Counted from the first letter of the stretch, positions 7,885 through 15,328 are shown. The stretch: DNA of 32,555 nt from Acidobacteriaceae bacterium (GCA_003131315.1 PKUV01000163.1:233-32787), one strand, 5' to 3'. The notes: generated from the letters alone by a model not told the origin. Numbers and translations are program-made.

Positions 7885-8575
7885 GAAACGCGCCTTCCCC
7901 ATCCTCGGAGTCCTGACCGCGATTCTGCTGAGCTATGGGTTGTACATGGCGCTGGTGGGCGCGCCCACCGAGCGGACCATGGGCGACGTGCAGCGGATTT
8001 TCTACTACCACGTGCCTTCGGCCTGGACTGCGTTCATCCTCTTCTTCGTCAATTTCGGAGCTTCGGTTTTCTATCTGATTAAGCGCCGCCCTGCTGCCGA
8101 TATCGTCGCCCTGGTCAGTGCCGAAGTCGGCGTCGTTTTCTGCACCATCGTGCTGGTCACGGGCCCGATCTGGGCGCGTCCGGTCTGGGGCATCTGGTGG
8201 ACGTGGGACATGCGCCTGACCTCGACCCTGGTTCTGTGGCTCATCTACGTGAGCTATCTTTTTCTGCGCCGCTTTTCCTCCAGCGGACAGACACCCACAC
8301 TGGCGGCCGCCCTTGCGGTCCTAGGCGCGCTGTGCGTCCCGTTCGTCTACTTCTCGATCTGGTTCTTCCGCACCCAGCACCCGCAGCCGGTCATGGGCGG
8401 AGGCGGTTCCATCGATCCGCGCATGTTGCACGTGCTGCTCATCAACTGGCTGGCCTTTTCCTGCTTTGCTTTTCTGGTTTGCTGGTCGCGCTATCGCCTG
8501 GAAAAGCTGCAGCGCGACGTCGACCAGGCCCATGCCCTGGAATCGCTGTTGGACCCGCGCAGAGGTGTGCGATGA
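7883..8575 (+). CDS. ccmC: Haem-handling protein CcmC (WWD domain)
   Basis: CcmC binds haem through its tryptophan-rich WWD loop and two histidines, and loads it onto CcmE. The 230-residue product (ATG 7883) has six hydrophobic helices and the periplasmic loop WGIWWTWDMRLTS. It also has a first histidine in IFYYHVPSAW and a second in FFRTQHPQPVMGG. These match the usual CcmC pattern, and the length is normal. An upstream ATG at 7850 is in frame but would add residues encoded by the ATTGAGTCA word array, so I prefer 7883. The stop overlaps the ccmD start (ATGA). Confidence 0.94.
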   Translation: MKRAFPILGVLTAILLSYGLYMALVGAPTERTMGDVQRIFYYHVPSAWTAFILFFVNFGASVFYLIKRRPAADIVALVSAEVGVVFCTIVLVTGPIWARPVWGIWWTWDMRLTSTLVLWLIYVSYLFLRRFSSSGQTPTLAAALAVLGALCVPFVYFSIWFFRTQHPQPVMGGGGSIDPRMLHVLLINWLAFSCFAFLVCWSRYRLEKLQRDVDQAHALESLLDPRRGVR

Positions 8576-8700
8576 GCGGAAACGGATACCTGTTTGCAGC
8601 CTACGCCGTCACCTGGATCATCCACATCGTTTACCTCTCGACGATCGTTTCGCGGTATTCGCGGCTCCAGCGGGAGATCGAGGGATTGAAGACGAACTAG
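8572..8700 (+). CDS. ccmD: CcmD-like small membrane protein
   Basis: The 42-residue product has one transmembrane helix (GYLFAAYAVTWIIHIVYLSTIV) and a basic, coiled tail (SRYSRLQREIEGLKTN). That is the shape of CcmD, which stabilises CcmABC with haem-loaded CcmE. It starts inside the ccmC stop (ATGA overlap), which argues strongly that it is a real gene of the operon. CcmD proteins are poorly conserved in sequence, so the call rests on size, topology and position. Confidence 0.85.
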   Translation: MSGNGYLFAAYAVTWIIHIVYLSTIVSRYSRLQREIEGLKTN

Positions 8701-8705
8701 TCAAC

Positions 8706-8790
8706 AGGTCTCAGGTCTCAGACTTCAGCTTAAGATTTCAGCGGCGACGTTTTTCCTGAGACCTGAGACCTTGGACCTGAGACCTTTTTC
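8706..8790. terminator. Long inverted repeat after the ccm operon
   Basis: Perfect 16-bp arms lie at 8706-8721 (AGGTCTCAGGTCTCAG) and 8756-8771, with a third partial copy CTGAGACCT at 8777-8785 running into TTTTT. The T-run after the last copy makes termination of the ccm transcript plausible. The doubled GGTCTCA word also resembles the low-complexity arrays elsewhere in the window. Confidence 0.5.
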
Positions 8791-9007
8791 TTTGCAACCA
8801 TTTGCCCCTCTTTCGGCTTCTCACTATAGCGGCCCATGTTGTCTGCCCGGCTTGACAGCGTATCTGTTGGATGTAAAAGTATTTGTTTGGTTCAATCCCA
8901 GTTCTGGTGACAGGTACGCAACCGCTTCCTAATGGCGTCGAGCGGCAGCGGCGTTTGTGTGCCATTCTTGTTCTCACCCCACGAAATTGGGAAATCGGAG
9001 GAGCTTC

Positions 9008-12000
9008 GTGAATCGGAATTACCCTGTGTCGGTAGAAGGTTCGGTGAGACGTTCAGTGACAGGAAAGACAGGAAATTGGATGAAAGCTGCGTTTCTGGCG
9101 GTGGCAGTGCTCGCCACCGCAGGCGTCGTGTTTTATTTTGGAACCACAGTACATGCCGCCAAAGCCAGCGGGCCAGGATCTGCCGAGCAAATATCTGCCG
9201 CCCATAAGGCGCTTGCGTCGAAGTCACTGTCGCTGCCGCTGTTCTTCGAGCCCAACCAGGGCCAGACCGCTCCTCAGGTCAAGTTCCTCGCGCGCGGCGC
9301 CGGCTACGGCCTATTCCTGACCGCCGACGAAGCGGTGCTGGAACTTCAGCCGTCAGCCGTCAGCTCCGAGCGTGCATCCAGTTCGGTGATTCGGATGCGG
9401 CTGGAGGGAGCCAACTCTTCGGCTCGTGTTTCGGGCGCTTCGCCTCTGCCGGGCAAAAGCAACTACTTTATTGGCAACGATCCTTCCAAGTGGCGTCATG
9501 ACATTCCGCAGTTTGCCCGCGTGGAGTATCAGTCCGTTTATCCCGGCGTCGACTTGGTTTACTACGGCGATCGGGGACAGCTCGAATACGACTTCCGCGT
9601 CGCCCCAGCCGCCGACCCGAACCAGATTACTCTGAGCTTCCAAGGCGCTTCCGCCCGCATTGTTTCGGGCGATTCGGGCGATTCGGGCGATCTCATCCTC
9701 GCAACCGCCAACGGAGACGTTCGGTTCCACGCGCCTCATGTTTATCAGCCCGCGGTGCCGCAGTCCGGAAATTCGTCCGGAAATACCGAGAAAACGGTCG
9801 CGGGAAGTTTCCGCCAGCTCGCTGACAACAAAATCGGATTCGCCATCGGAGACTACGACCACAGCCGCGAACTGGTCATCGACCCGACCCTGAGCTATTC
9901 GACCTACCTCGGCGGCAACGGCGGCAATGAGGGCTTTGTGCAAGTCGCGGTCGACTCCGGCCTGCAGATTTATGTCGCGGGCTCGACCACCTCGCCGTGC
10001 TTTCCGGGTACGGGTACGATTACGAGTGCGTGCCCCTTGCCCAACCCGAACAACCCGCCGTATCAGTCCTGTCTTGGCGAACCCGGAGTTGCAGCTGGGA
10101 ACTGTACCGCCAATACAGCGCAGAACATCTTTATCGCGGTGATCAACCCGACTCTGGTGACAACCTCTCAACTGGTTTACGCAACCTATCTTGGCGGTTC
10201 GGGAGCCGACACCCTGGCGGGACTCGCGGTCGATTCCGCCCGCGGCATCTACGTCGCCGGTACGACTACTTCGACCGACTTCCCTACTACCAGCAATGCA
10301 TTCCAACACCCCCCGGGCGTGGCCGGCATCCACGGATTCCTCAGTAAGATCGCCTTCACCGGGCCCACCGGCGACCTCGTGTACTCTCTTACCTATTCCA
10401 CCTATCTCGCCGGCAATGGCTCCGATGTGGTCGCCGGACTCGCGATCGACACCAATCAGAACGCCTACGTCACCGGCAGCACCACTTCCAGCAACCCCGC
10501 CAGCGACTACTTTCCCGCGAACCCCAATGGCTATCAGTTGGTGTCGAACTCTCCCGGACCGGTACCGAACGCTCCCGGGAACCCCCAGTTCTTCGCCAGC
10601 AAGATCAATACCAACGGCAGCGGTCAGCGGAGCATGCTTTACTCCACCTACTTCGGTGGCGGCTATCCCGATGTCGCAATCGCCGGCTGCTCGGCCACGG
10701 CTCTTCAGCCTCCGTGCGGCGGCGTCGCTGTGGACGCCTCTGGCAACATGTACATCACCAGCACCACCAACATGCTTCCGGTGAAAGGACCGAACGGCGA
10801 GTTACCGTTTCCACTCCTCGATGCGCAGCAGCCCTGCCTCAACCAAGGCAACACGAGCCCCACCTGCAGCTCGAACACCCCGACGACCATCACGGACGCT
10901 TTCGTCGCCAAGTTCAACCCGAACTATGCTGGCACTTCCAGTCTGATCTACTCCACCTATCTAGGCGGAAACGGAAACGATACGGGCAACGCCATCGCCG
11001 TGGACTCCACCGGCAACGCCTACGTCACCGGATCGAGTAACTCAACTAACTGGATTTGCAGCTGCGGGCAATTTCAGACCACCGGTTATGGCGGGAACGG
11101 CGACGCCTTCATCGCCAAGATCGGCCCCCTGAGCGGGTCGGTGTATCCGCTGAACTACTTCACCTATTTGGGAGGCTCCGGCGTCGACGTCGGCAATGCC
11201 ATCCAGGTGAATTCCGTAGGGTCAGCCTACGTGGCGGGCTCGACCAGTTCCCCGGACTTCCCCATAACAACCGACAGCTATCAGTCGCAGTGCGGCGGGA
11301 TGCTTCCATCATGTTCGGGAGACGCTTTCGTCGCGTCGATTTCAACCACATCGGGGGGCACAGTCGCAAACCCCGCTGGCGATTTCTCAACCTATTTAGG
11401 TGGCAGCGGGTTGGATCAGGGCACTGGGGTAGCACTCGACATCTACGGCGCCACTTACGTGGCCGGCAACACCGCATCGACGGATTTCCCCCTTAGCGCA
11501 AATCCATTCCAGGGGGTGTTGAACCAAAACTCGACGGATGCCTTCGTAAGCAAGATCGGCGCCGTCAGCACACTCGTGCTGTCGAATCCTACCACCAGTC
11601 CAGCTCCCAACCCGGCCCCGGCTGGAGCTTCGGTCGCGTTTACCTTCGACATCAAAAACAACGGACCCGATAACGCGTCCCAAGTAAACTTTTACGGCAC
11701 AGTGCTGCCGAACACGGGGCTGGCATCGCTGCCATCGCCTCCCACAGGCAAAATCACCAGCGGTGGCGGTACGGGATCCTGCTTCACGGCGCAAGGACAA
11801 GGAGAGATAGTTCCTTGTTTTATTCCGACGCTGGCTGCAGGCGCCGTCGCAACCGTCGAAATCGACGTGACGACGAACGATACGACTTCGCCCGTAGTCA
11901 GTTTAATTACTGCCTCGGGCAGCGCCAACGCAAACGCCAGTGGCGTAACGGTAATATCGAATCCGCCGCAGCAAGTGAACGTCGTCGACTTCTCGATCCA

Positions 12001-12526
12001 GGCCCAGACCTCGACGCCCGTCATTACTGCTGGCCAGCCGGCCTCCATCCAAGCCACCTTTTGTCCCACGAGTACGCTATATGGGTATAGCGGCACCATC
12101 ACCCCGAGCCAAACCACTTCGCCTTCGATGGTGACCTCAACCACTCCCACCTTCATCCCCACCCCGGTCACTCTTTCGGGAAGCGCTTGCGCGTACACGA
12201 CGCTGAACATCGCTACCGTGGCCCGCCCCGTGACCACCGGCAGCCTGCTCCGCCGCGGCTCGTTCTACGCCGTCTGGCTCCCCATCGGAGGCATGAGCCT
12301 CGTCGGACTGGGTATCGGCGCCGGACGCAAGCGGCGCCGCTGGTTGGCCGGAGCCGTCCTCTGCCTGATCGCGGGCGCGATCCTGCTGCAGTCGGGCTGT
12401 GGATCGTCCAGCAGCAGCACTAGCCCCACCGGCGGCACAACGGCTGCAACCTACCACTTCACGATCGTCGGCTCTAGCGGAACGGGAGCGTCGCACAGCG
12501 CTTATGTGTCATTGAGGGTGAATTAA
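9008..12526 (+). CDS. Giant exported SBBP-repeat protein with C-terminal membrane anchor
   Basis: I chose GTG 9008 because GGAGGAG (8997-9003) lies just upstream; the frame is open back to 8957. The roughly 1172-residue product has a signal/anchor helix (AAFLAVAVLATAGVVFYF). A beta domain typical of SBBP proteins follows at about 75-290 (PLFFEPNQGQTAPQVKFLARG, YPGVDLVYYG). Then come seven SBBP-type beta-propeller repeats (about 295-855) built on YSTYLGG...AVD..GNAYVTGST..DFP. Next is a CARDB/DUF11-like domain (about 860-985), an Ig-like stretch, and two C-terminal hydrophobic helices separated by GRKRRRW, the second ending LLQSGCGSSSS. I infer a surface or periplasmic protein; the ligand is unknown. 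It is a single gene ending in a strong terminator. Confidence 0.9.
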   Translation: MNRNYPVSVEGSVRRSVTGKTGNWMKAAFLAVAVLATAGVVFYFGTTVHAAKASGPGSAEQISAAHKALASKSLSLPLFFEPNQGQTAPQVKFLARGAGYGLFLTADEAVLELQPSAVSSERASSSVIRMRLEGANSSARVSGASPLPGKSNYFIGNDPSKWRHDIPQFARVEYQSVYPGVDLVYYGDRGQLEYDFRVAPAADPNQITLSFQGASARIVSGDSGDSGDLILATANGDVRFHAPHVYQPAVPQSGNSSGNTEKTVAGSFRQLADNKIGFAIGDYDHSRELVIDPTLSYSTYLGGNGGNEGFVQVAVDSGLQIYVAGSTTSPCFPGTGTITSACPLPNPNNPPYQSCLGEPGVAAGNCTANTAQNIFIAVINPTLVTTSQLVYATYLGGSGADTLAGLAVDSARGIYVAGTTTSTDFPTTSNAFQHPPGVAGIHGFLSKIAFTGPTGDLVYSLTYSTYLAGNGSDVVAGLAIDTNQNAYVTGSTTSSNPASDYFPANPNGYQLVSNSPGPVPNAPGNPQFFASKINTNGSGQRSMLYSTYFGGGYPDVAIAGCSATALQPPCGGVAVDASGNMYITSTTNMLPVKGPNGELPFPLLDAQQPCLNQGNTSPTCSSNTPTTITDAFVAKFNPNYAGTSSLIYSTYLGGNGNDTGNAIAVDSTGNAYVTGSSNSTNWICSCGQFQTTGYGGNGDAFIAKIGPLSGSVYPLNYFTYLGGSGVDVGNAIQVNSVGSAYVAGSTSSPDFPITTDSYQSQCGGMLPSCSGDAFVASISTTSGGTVANPAGDFSTYLGGSGLDQGTGVALDIYGATYVAGNTASTDFPLSANPFQGVLNQNSTDAFVSKIGAVSTLVLSNPTTSPAPNPAPAGASVAFTFDIKNNGPDNASQVNFYGTVLPNTGLASLPSPPTGKITSGGGTGSCFTAQGQGEIVPCFIPTLAAGAVATVEIDVTTNDTTSPVVSLITASGSANANASGVTVISNPPQQVNVVDFSIQAQTSTPVITAGQPASIQATFCPTSTLYGYSGTITPSQTTSPSMVTSTTPTFIPTPVTLSGSACAYTTLNIATVARPVTTGSLLRRGSFYAVWLPIGGMSLVGLGIGAGRKRRRWLAGAVLCLIAGAILLQSGCGSSSSSTSPTGGTTAATYHFTIVGSSGTGASHSAYVSLRVN

Positions 12527-12579
12527 ACAAACGCACTTTTTTCGATTCAAGTTACGGGGTTCAAACCTCTCCTTTCAAG

Positions 12580-12604
12580 CCTTCGCTTCGGCGGAGGTTT
12601 TTTT
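12580..12604 (+). terminator. Rho-independent terminator with UUCG loop
   Basis: A 7-bp stem (CCTTCGC with GCGGAGG, one G-T pair) closes a TTCG tetraloop and runs straight into seven Ts. It lies 54 nt after the SBBP gene stop and is the clearest terminator in the window. Confidence 0.88.
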
Positions 12605-12661
12605 CTTTGGAACCGCGGTCGAAGCCTTCCGTAAGCCATTGCAAACAAAGCCGATCCGTCC

Positions 12662-12695
12662 TTGGCAATATTTCATATTGCGATATTATTATCGC
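12662..12695 (+). promoter_or_regulatory. Promoter with two abutting dyads upstream of the XRE gene
   Basis: TTGGCA (12662-12667), a 16-nt spacer and TATTAT (12684-12689) fit a sigma-70 promoter. Two perfect dyads overlay it: CAATAT/ATATTG with a 3-nt spacer (12666-12680) and GCGATA/TATCGC with a 4-nt spacer (12680-12695). Such symmetry beside an XRE gene suggests autorepression. A start site near 12696 would leave a leader of only about 12 nt. Confidence 0.6.
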
Positions 12696-12707
12696 GATCT
12701 GGCATAT

Positions 12708-13187
12708 ATGACGTTGGGAGAAAAAATCCGCTACCTCCGAGAGGTCGAAGGTTCCCTCCGCGGCATGAATCGGCCCCTCACGCAACAGGAGTTGATGAAG
12801 GCCGTTGCAGCTGAGATCGGCAAGACCATCAGCCAGTCCTACCTCTCGCAGATCGAGCGCGGCAAGCGTCCGCATATGACGCAGTCGTCGCGCACTTTGC
12901 TGGCGCGTTTCTTCAAGGTGCACCCGGGCTTTCTGGTCGACGACCCCGAGGGCTACCACACGGAACTCGTCAGCGACCTGCGCACCACCGAAGGTCAGCT
13001 TGATGTCTGGCTGCTGCAAGGCTCGGAGCGTTTCGCCAGCGACCCGGAGGTGAGCGAAGTCCTGATCAAGGTCGCGCGTGACAAGGACACCCGGCGCTGC
13101 CATCCACCGGATCTTTGGCGACTGATCTTCTGGCTGAAGAAACGCACTCCGGAAGAATCTTCATCCTGCTTATTCTGCCCGCCATAG
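12708..13187 (+). CDS. XRE-family transcriptional regulator
   Basis: The helix-turn-helix spans roughly residues 3-65: GEKIRYLREVEG, LTQQELMKAV, the recognition-helix region ISQSYLSQIERGKR, then RTLLARFFKV. This is a Cro/CI-type DNA-binding domain, followed by a C-terminal part (HPGFLVDDPEGYHTEL...) without enzyme features. I chose ATG 12708; the open frame reaches back to TTG 12639, but that would place the promoter and dyads inside the gene. No Shine-Dalgarno is visible. The last 30 or so residues (from RRCHPPDLW) look unnatural and overlap the next gene by 73 nt. Dropping one C near 13090 would give an ending AAIHRIFGD with TGA at 13123, so a C-terminal frameshift is possible. Confidence 0.82.
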   Translation: MTLGEKIRYLREVEGSLRGMNRPLTQQELMKAVAAEIGKTISQSYLSQIERGKRPHMTQSSRTLLARFFKVHPGFLVDDPEGYHTELVSDLRTTEGQLDVWLLQGSERFASDPEVSEVLIKVARDKDTRRCHPPDLWRLIFWLKKRTPEESSSCLFCPP

Positions 13188-13561
13188 TCGGACCCGCCAT
13201 TGCCGCGTCCTTAGTGCCCGTCCCGGCCCTGCGCCTTTCGATGGCCCTCGTCGGGCTGATCGGATTCGCCACCATCGCCGCCGTCTGGAGCGGATTCCAC
13301 TACAGTTTTCTCCGCCACGGCGTCGAGATTCGCACCCTCGGTTTCCGCCTGCGTTCCATACCCAGGCAGCAGATTCAGAGCTACGCGCCCGAATCTTGGA
13401 GCGCGTTGCGCGGCTATGGCATTCGCGGCGTCGGCAACACCCGCGCCTACGTGTGGGGCAACAAGGTCGTCCACATCAAGACTTCGAACGGCGAGATTTT
13501 CCTCGGTCACAGCGATCCGCAACGCATCGTGCGCGATCTGGACCGAGTCATGAGTCACTAG
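13115..13561 (+). CDS. Membrane protein with PH-like C-terminal domain
   Basis: The 148-residue product has two N-terminal hydrophobic helices, IFILLILPAIVGPAIAASLV and LRLSMALVGLIGFATIAAVW. A soluble part follows (GVEIRTLGFRLRSIPRQQIQSY...VHIKTSNGEIFLGHSDPQRIVRDLDRVM) that resembles a small bacterial PH-like domain after a membrane hairpin. The fold call is by pattern only. The likely start is TTG 13115, with only a weak ribosome site. It overlaps the XRE reading frame, and the pair is probably co-transcribed. A regulator/membrane-sensor relation is possible but unproven. Confidence 0.68.
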   Translation: MATDLLAEETHSGRIFILLILPAIVGPAIAASLVPVPALRLSMALVGLIGFATIAAVWSGFHYSFLRHGVEIRTLGFRLRSIPRQQIQSYAPESWSALRGYGIRGVGNTRAYVWGNKVVHIKTSNGEIFLGHSDPQRIVRDLDRVMSH

Positions 13562-13640
13562 CAAGCTGCGGAAACACTCGAGCTTTGCGCAGATTCTTGG
13601 GAAGGCACGACTTTACAAGCTGCGGCAACCACTCGCGCTT

Positions 13641-13710
13641 CGTATCAGGGCATCGCTTTAGCGATGCCGTAAGTTTTCGAAATCAGGCGCCCCTTTAGGG
13701 GCTGGGCAGC
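13641..13710. repeat. Two-hairpin REP-like element, copy 1
   Basis: Begins TATCAGGG, then a perfect stem GGCATCGCT/AGCGATGCC (13649-13668), the link GCCGTAAG, and a second stem GCCCC/GGGGC around TTTA (13689-13702). The TATCAGGG, GCCGTAAG and YTTYAG-type loop words recur at 30337-30430. Confidence 0.7.
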
Positions 13711-13749
13711 AAGCAACGATTTTTCAGGAGGCGATATGTTCGGCATAGC

Positions 13750-13790
13750 CGGGTGCCCCACGTCTCGCGCTTTTCGAGACGTGGGCCGCG
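13750..13790 (+). repeat. Covarying hairpin repeat, copy 2
   Basis: GGGTGCCC leads into an 11-bp perfect stem (13757-13767 with 13775-13785) around the loop CGCTTTT, followed by GGGCCGC. The same flanks and loop occur at 15854-15892 with different stem bases. Confidence 0.8.
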
Positions 13791-13828
13791 GCCGGTCTCG
13801 CAAATCGTTTTGGGAAGGCAAAGCTTCC

Positions 13829-13990
13829 AGAGTGTGCGTGAGAACTCGTTCTCGGGGAATTGGGGAAACAAAATGGTCAAGAATCAGCCCCGGAGGGGCG
13901 AACCAGCTTAGCCCCAGCGCTTCAGCGCTGGGAAACGTGGAAGAAATGATCTAAGTCCCGGAGGGACGACCCAATTCTCACGCACACTCT
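13829..13990. repeat. Inverted-repeat-bounded block
   Basis: Perfect 16-bp arms AGAGTGTGCGTGAGAA (13829-13844) and its complement (13975-13990) enclose about 130 bp. Inside are small palindromes: GCCCCGGAGGGGC, CAGCGCTTCAGCGCTG and GTCCCGGAGGGAC. No reading frame inside looks coding. Confidence 0.75.
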
Positions 13991-14056
13991 TAGCCCCTGA
14001 AAGACCTTGACTTTGCGAACGACTAACGACTAACGACCGATTCCAGGAGGTATCCC

Positions 14057-14236
14057 GTACAACAAGAAGTTCATCACGCCAGATCACTCGGCCTGTCCGT
14101 CGCTCTCGGAGCCGCCATGGGCGCGGCCATCGGCGCCGCCACCGGTCACATGAGCGTCTGGGTCGCCGCCGGAATCGCAGCCTACATCGCGATCGCGATC
14201 GTCGGCGGAGCATGGAACCGCGACCGCAATGGGTAA
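14057..14236 (+). CDS. Small glycine-zipper membrane protein, start codon apparently lost
   Basis: A 59-residue frame starts at a GTA codon (14057) exactly 6 nt after AGGAGG (14045-14050). No ATG, GTG or TTG is available in frame near that ribosome site; the first in-frame ATG is 14117. The product has two hydrophobic glycine-rich helices (SVALGAAMGAAIGAATGHM and VWVAAGIAAYIAIAIVGGAW) and a short basic end (NRDRNG). The next gene encodes a clear paralogue, so the frame is probably a real gene whose GTG or ATG has become GTA, or one that starts unusually. Function is unknown; its place upstream of pspA suggests an envelope role. Confidence 0.6.
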   Translation, partial: VQQEVHHARSLGLSVALGAAMGAAIGAATGHMSVWVAAGIAAYIAIAIVGGAWNRDRNG

Positions 14237-14288
14237 GGTCGCAGCATGAAACGCACGTTGAGCTGAGGACTCATCGAGGAGATTAAAG

Positions 14289-14657
14289 ATGAAACGGATC
14301 ATCGGAATCTCAATTGCAATTGGCGTCTCCATCGGTGCTGCGATAGGCCTGCTCTTCGCGCACGCCAATCTTCACGTCAGCATCGGTATTGCAGTGATCG
14401 CAATCGTGCTGGGAAGCGCACTCGCGCGCGCGCGGTTCGGCTCGAAGTGTGAAGGGTCGGCAGGAACGCGAACAGCGAACGACAAATCGCGAACGACCAA
14501 CGACGAACGACGAACGACCAACGACGAATTACACGAGGTGTCCTATGGCATTACTCGAACGCGTTTCCACCTTAGTCCGGGCCAACCTCAACGACCTGAT
14601 CGACAAAGCCGAGGAGCCCGACAAGATGATCAAGCAAGTCATCCTCGACATGCATAA
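14289..14657 (+). CDS. Small glycine-zipper membrane protein with run-on C-terminus
   Basis: ATG 14289 follows GAGGAG (14276-14281) with 7-nt spacing. Residues 1-50 form two hydrophobic helices (IIGISIAIGVSIGAAIGLLFA and VSIGIAVIAIVLGSALA) and resemble the preceding small protein. After about residue 52 the frame runs through a GAACGAC-type word array, giving RTANDKSRTTNDERRTTNDE. It then continues out of frame across the pspA start to 14657. The natural stop was probably lost, and the 70-residue tail is likely a by-product. Only the first 50 residues have family-like character. Confidence 0.6.
   Translation: MKRIIGISIAIGVSIGAAIGLLFAHANLHVSIGIAVIAIVLGSALARARFGSKCEGSAGTRTANDKSRTTNDERRTTNDELHEVSYGITRTRFHLSPGQPQRPDRQSRGARQDDQASHPRHA
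14462..14530. repeat. Degenerate CGAACGAC word array
   Basis: Roughly 70 bp of imperfect 7-8-mers (CGAACGAC, CAACGACG) ends 15 bp before the pspA start. A shorter related run (GAACGACTAACGACTAACGA) lies at 14017-14036, just before the other small membrane gene. Confidence 0.8.
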
Positions 14658-15204
14658 CTAGCTTTTGCAGGTCAAAACGCAGGTCGCCACCGCTATCGCC
14701 GACCAGCATCTGCTCGGAAAGAAGAAACTCGAAAACGACGACAAAATCCTGGAATGGATGCGCAAGGCCGAGCTCGCCGTCGACAAAAAGCACGACGACC
14801 TGGCCCGCGCCGCTCTGCTCCGCGTCGAAAGTTATCGCGACCTGAGCGCCAACTTCGCCCAACAGCTCGAAGACCAAAAAGCCCAGGTCGAGAACCTGAA
14901 ATCGGCCCTGCGCAATCTCGATCAGAAGTTGGCCGAGGCCAACGCCAAAGCCGATCTGCTGATCGCGCAGCACCGACGAGCGCGAGCCGCCACCCGAGCC
15001 ACCGACGCACAGTCCGGCATGAGCGCCAACGCCAAGTTCGAAACCTTCGACCGCATGAAGAAGAAAGTAGCCCGCGAAGAAGCCCTCGGAGGAGCCAAAT
15101 CCCAACTCCTGGCCGACGACGTAGAAGACCGCCTCGCCGCGCTGGAAAAAGAAGACCGCATCGAGCAGTTACTAACAGAGCTAAAGACGAAGCGGGGGGC
15201 GTAG
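14545..15204 (+). pseudogene. pspA: PspA/IM30 family protein interrupted by an in-frame amber codon
   Basis: PspA/IM30 proteins bind and protect the inner membrane as coiled-coil ESCRT-III-like assemblies. The frame starts at ATG 14545 after GAGGTG and would give 219 residues, a normal length. Its N-terminal helix is MALLERVSTLVRANLNDLID, then KAEEPDKMIKQVILDM. Codon 39 (14659-14661) is TAG, followed in the same frame by LLQVKTQVATAIADQ and the full coiled-coil body to TGA or equivalent at 15204. In the family this site is commonly Gln, so one CAG-to-TAG change explains it. Without readthrough only a 38-residue peptide is made, unless translation restarts at TTG 14665. The rest of the frame is undamaged, so the mutation is recent, suppressed, or a sequencing error. 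Confidence 0.85.
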
Positions 15205-15230
15205 CCGGCCGCACCACCACTCGCCACGTA

Positions 15231-15273
15231 GGGACACAGCCGCCCTCGGCTGTCCAGCCGGGCGCAGCCCGGC
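15231..15273. repeat. Two-hairpin repeat, copy 2
   Basis: Stem ACAGCCG/CGGCTGT with loop CCCT (15236-15253), then stem GCCGGGC/GCCCGGC with loop GCA (15257-15273). The element at 26801-26841 has the same order and the same two loops with compensating stem changes. Confidence 0.8.
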
Positions 15274-15283
15274 GAGGCCACTG

Positions 15284-15311
15284 TTGATGCAGCGGCGTAA
15301 CGGGTTATAGT
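15284..15311 (+). promoter_or_regulatory. Putative sigma-70 promoter of the DUF4019 gene
   Basis: TTGATG (15284-15289), a 16-nt spacer and TATAGT (15306-15311) lie 17 nt before the ATG at 15329. A Shine-Dalgarno AAGGAG sits between. Confidence 0.45.
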
Positions 15312-15328
15312 ACACAAGGAGAACTCTA

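Noticed and set aside
9353-10333. Long minus-strand frame opposite the SBBP gene
   Set aside because: It is a shadow of the repeat-coded gene; its composition is Arg/Gly-rich with no ribosome site.
14659-14661. TAG read as a sense codon genome-wide
   Set aside because: TAG serves as the natural stop of several intact genes here, including lpxB, ccmE, ccmD and the PH-like gene, so code change is not supported.
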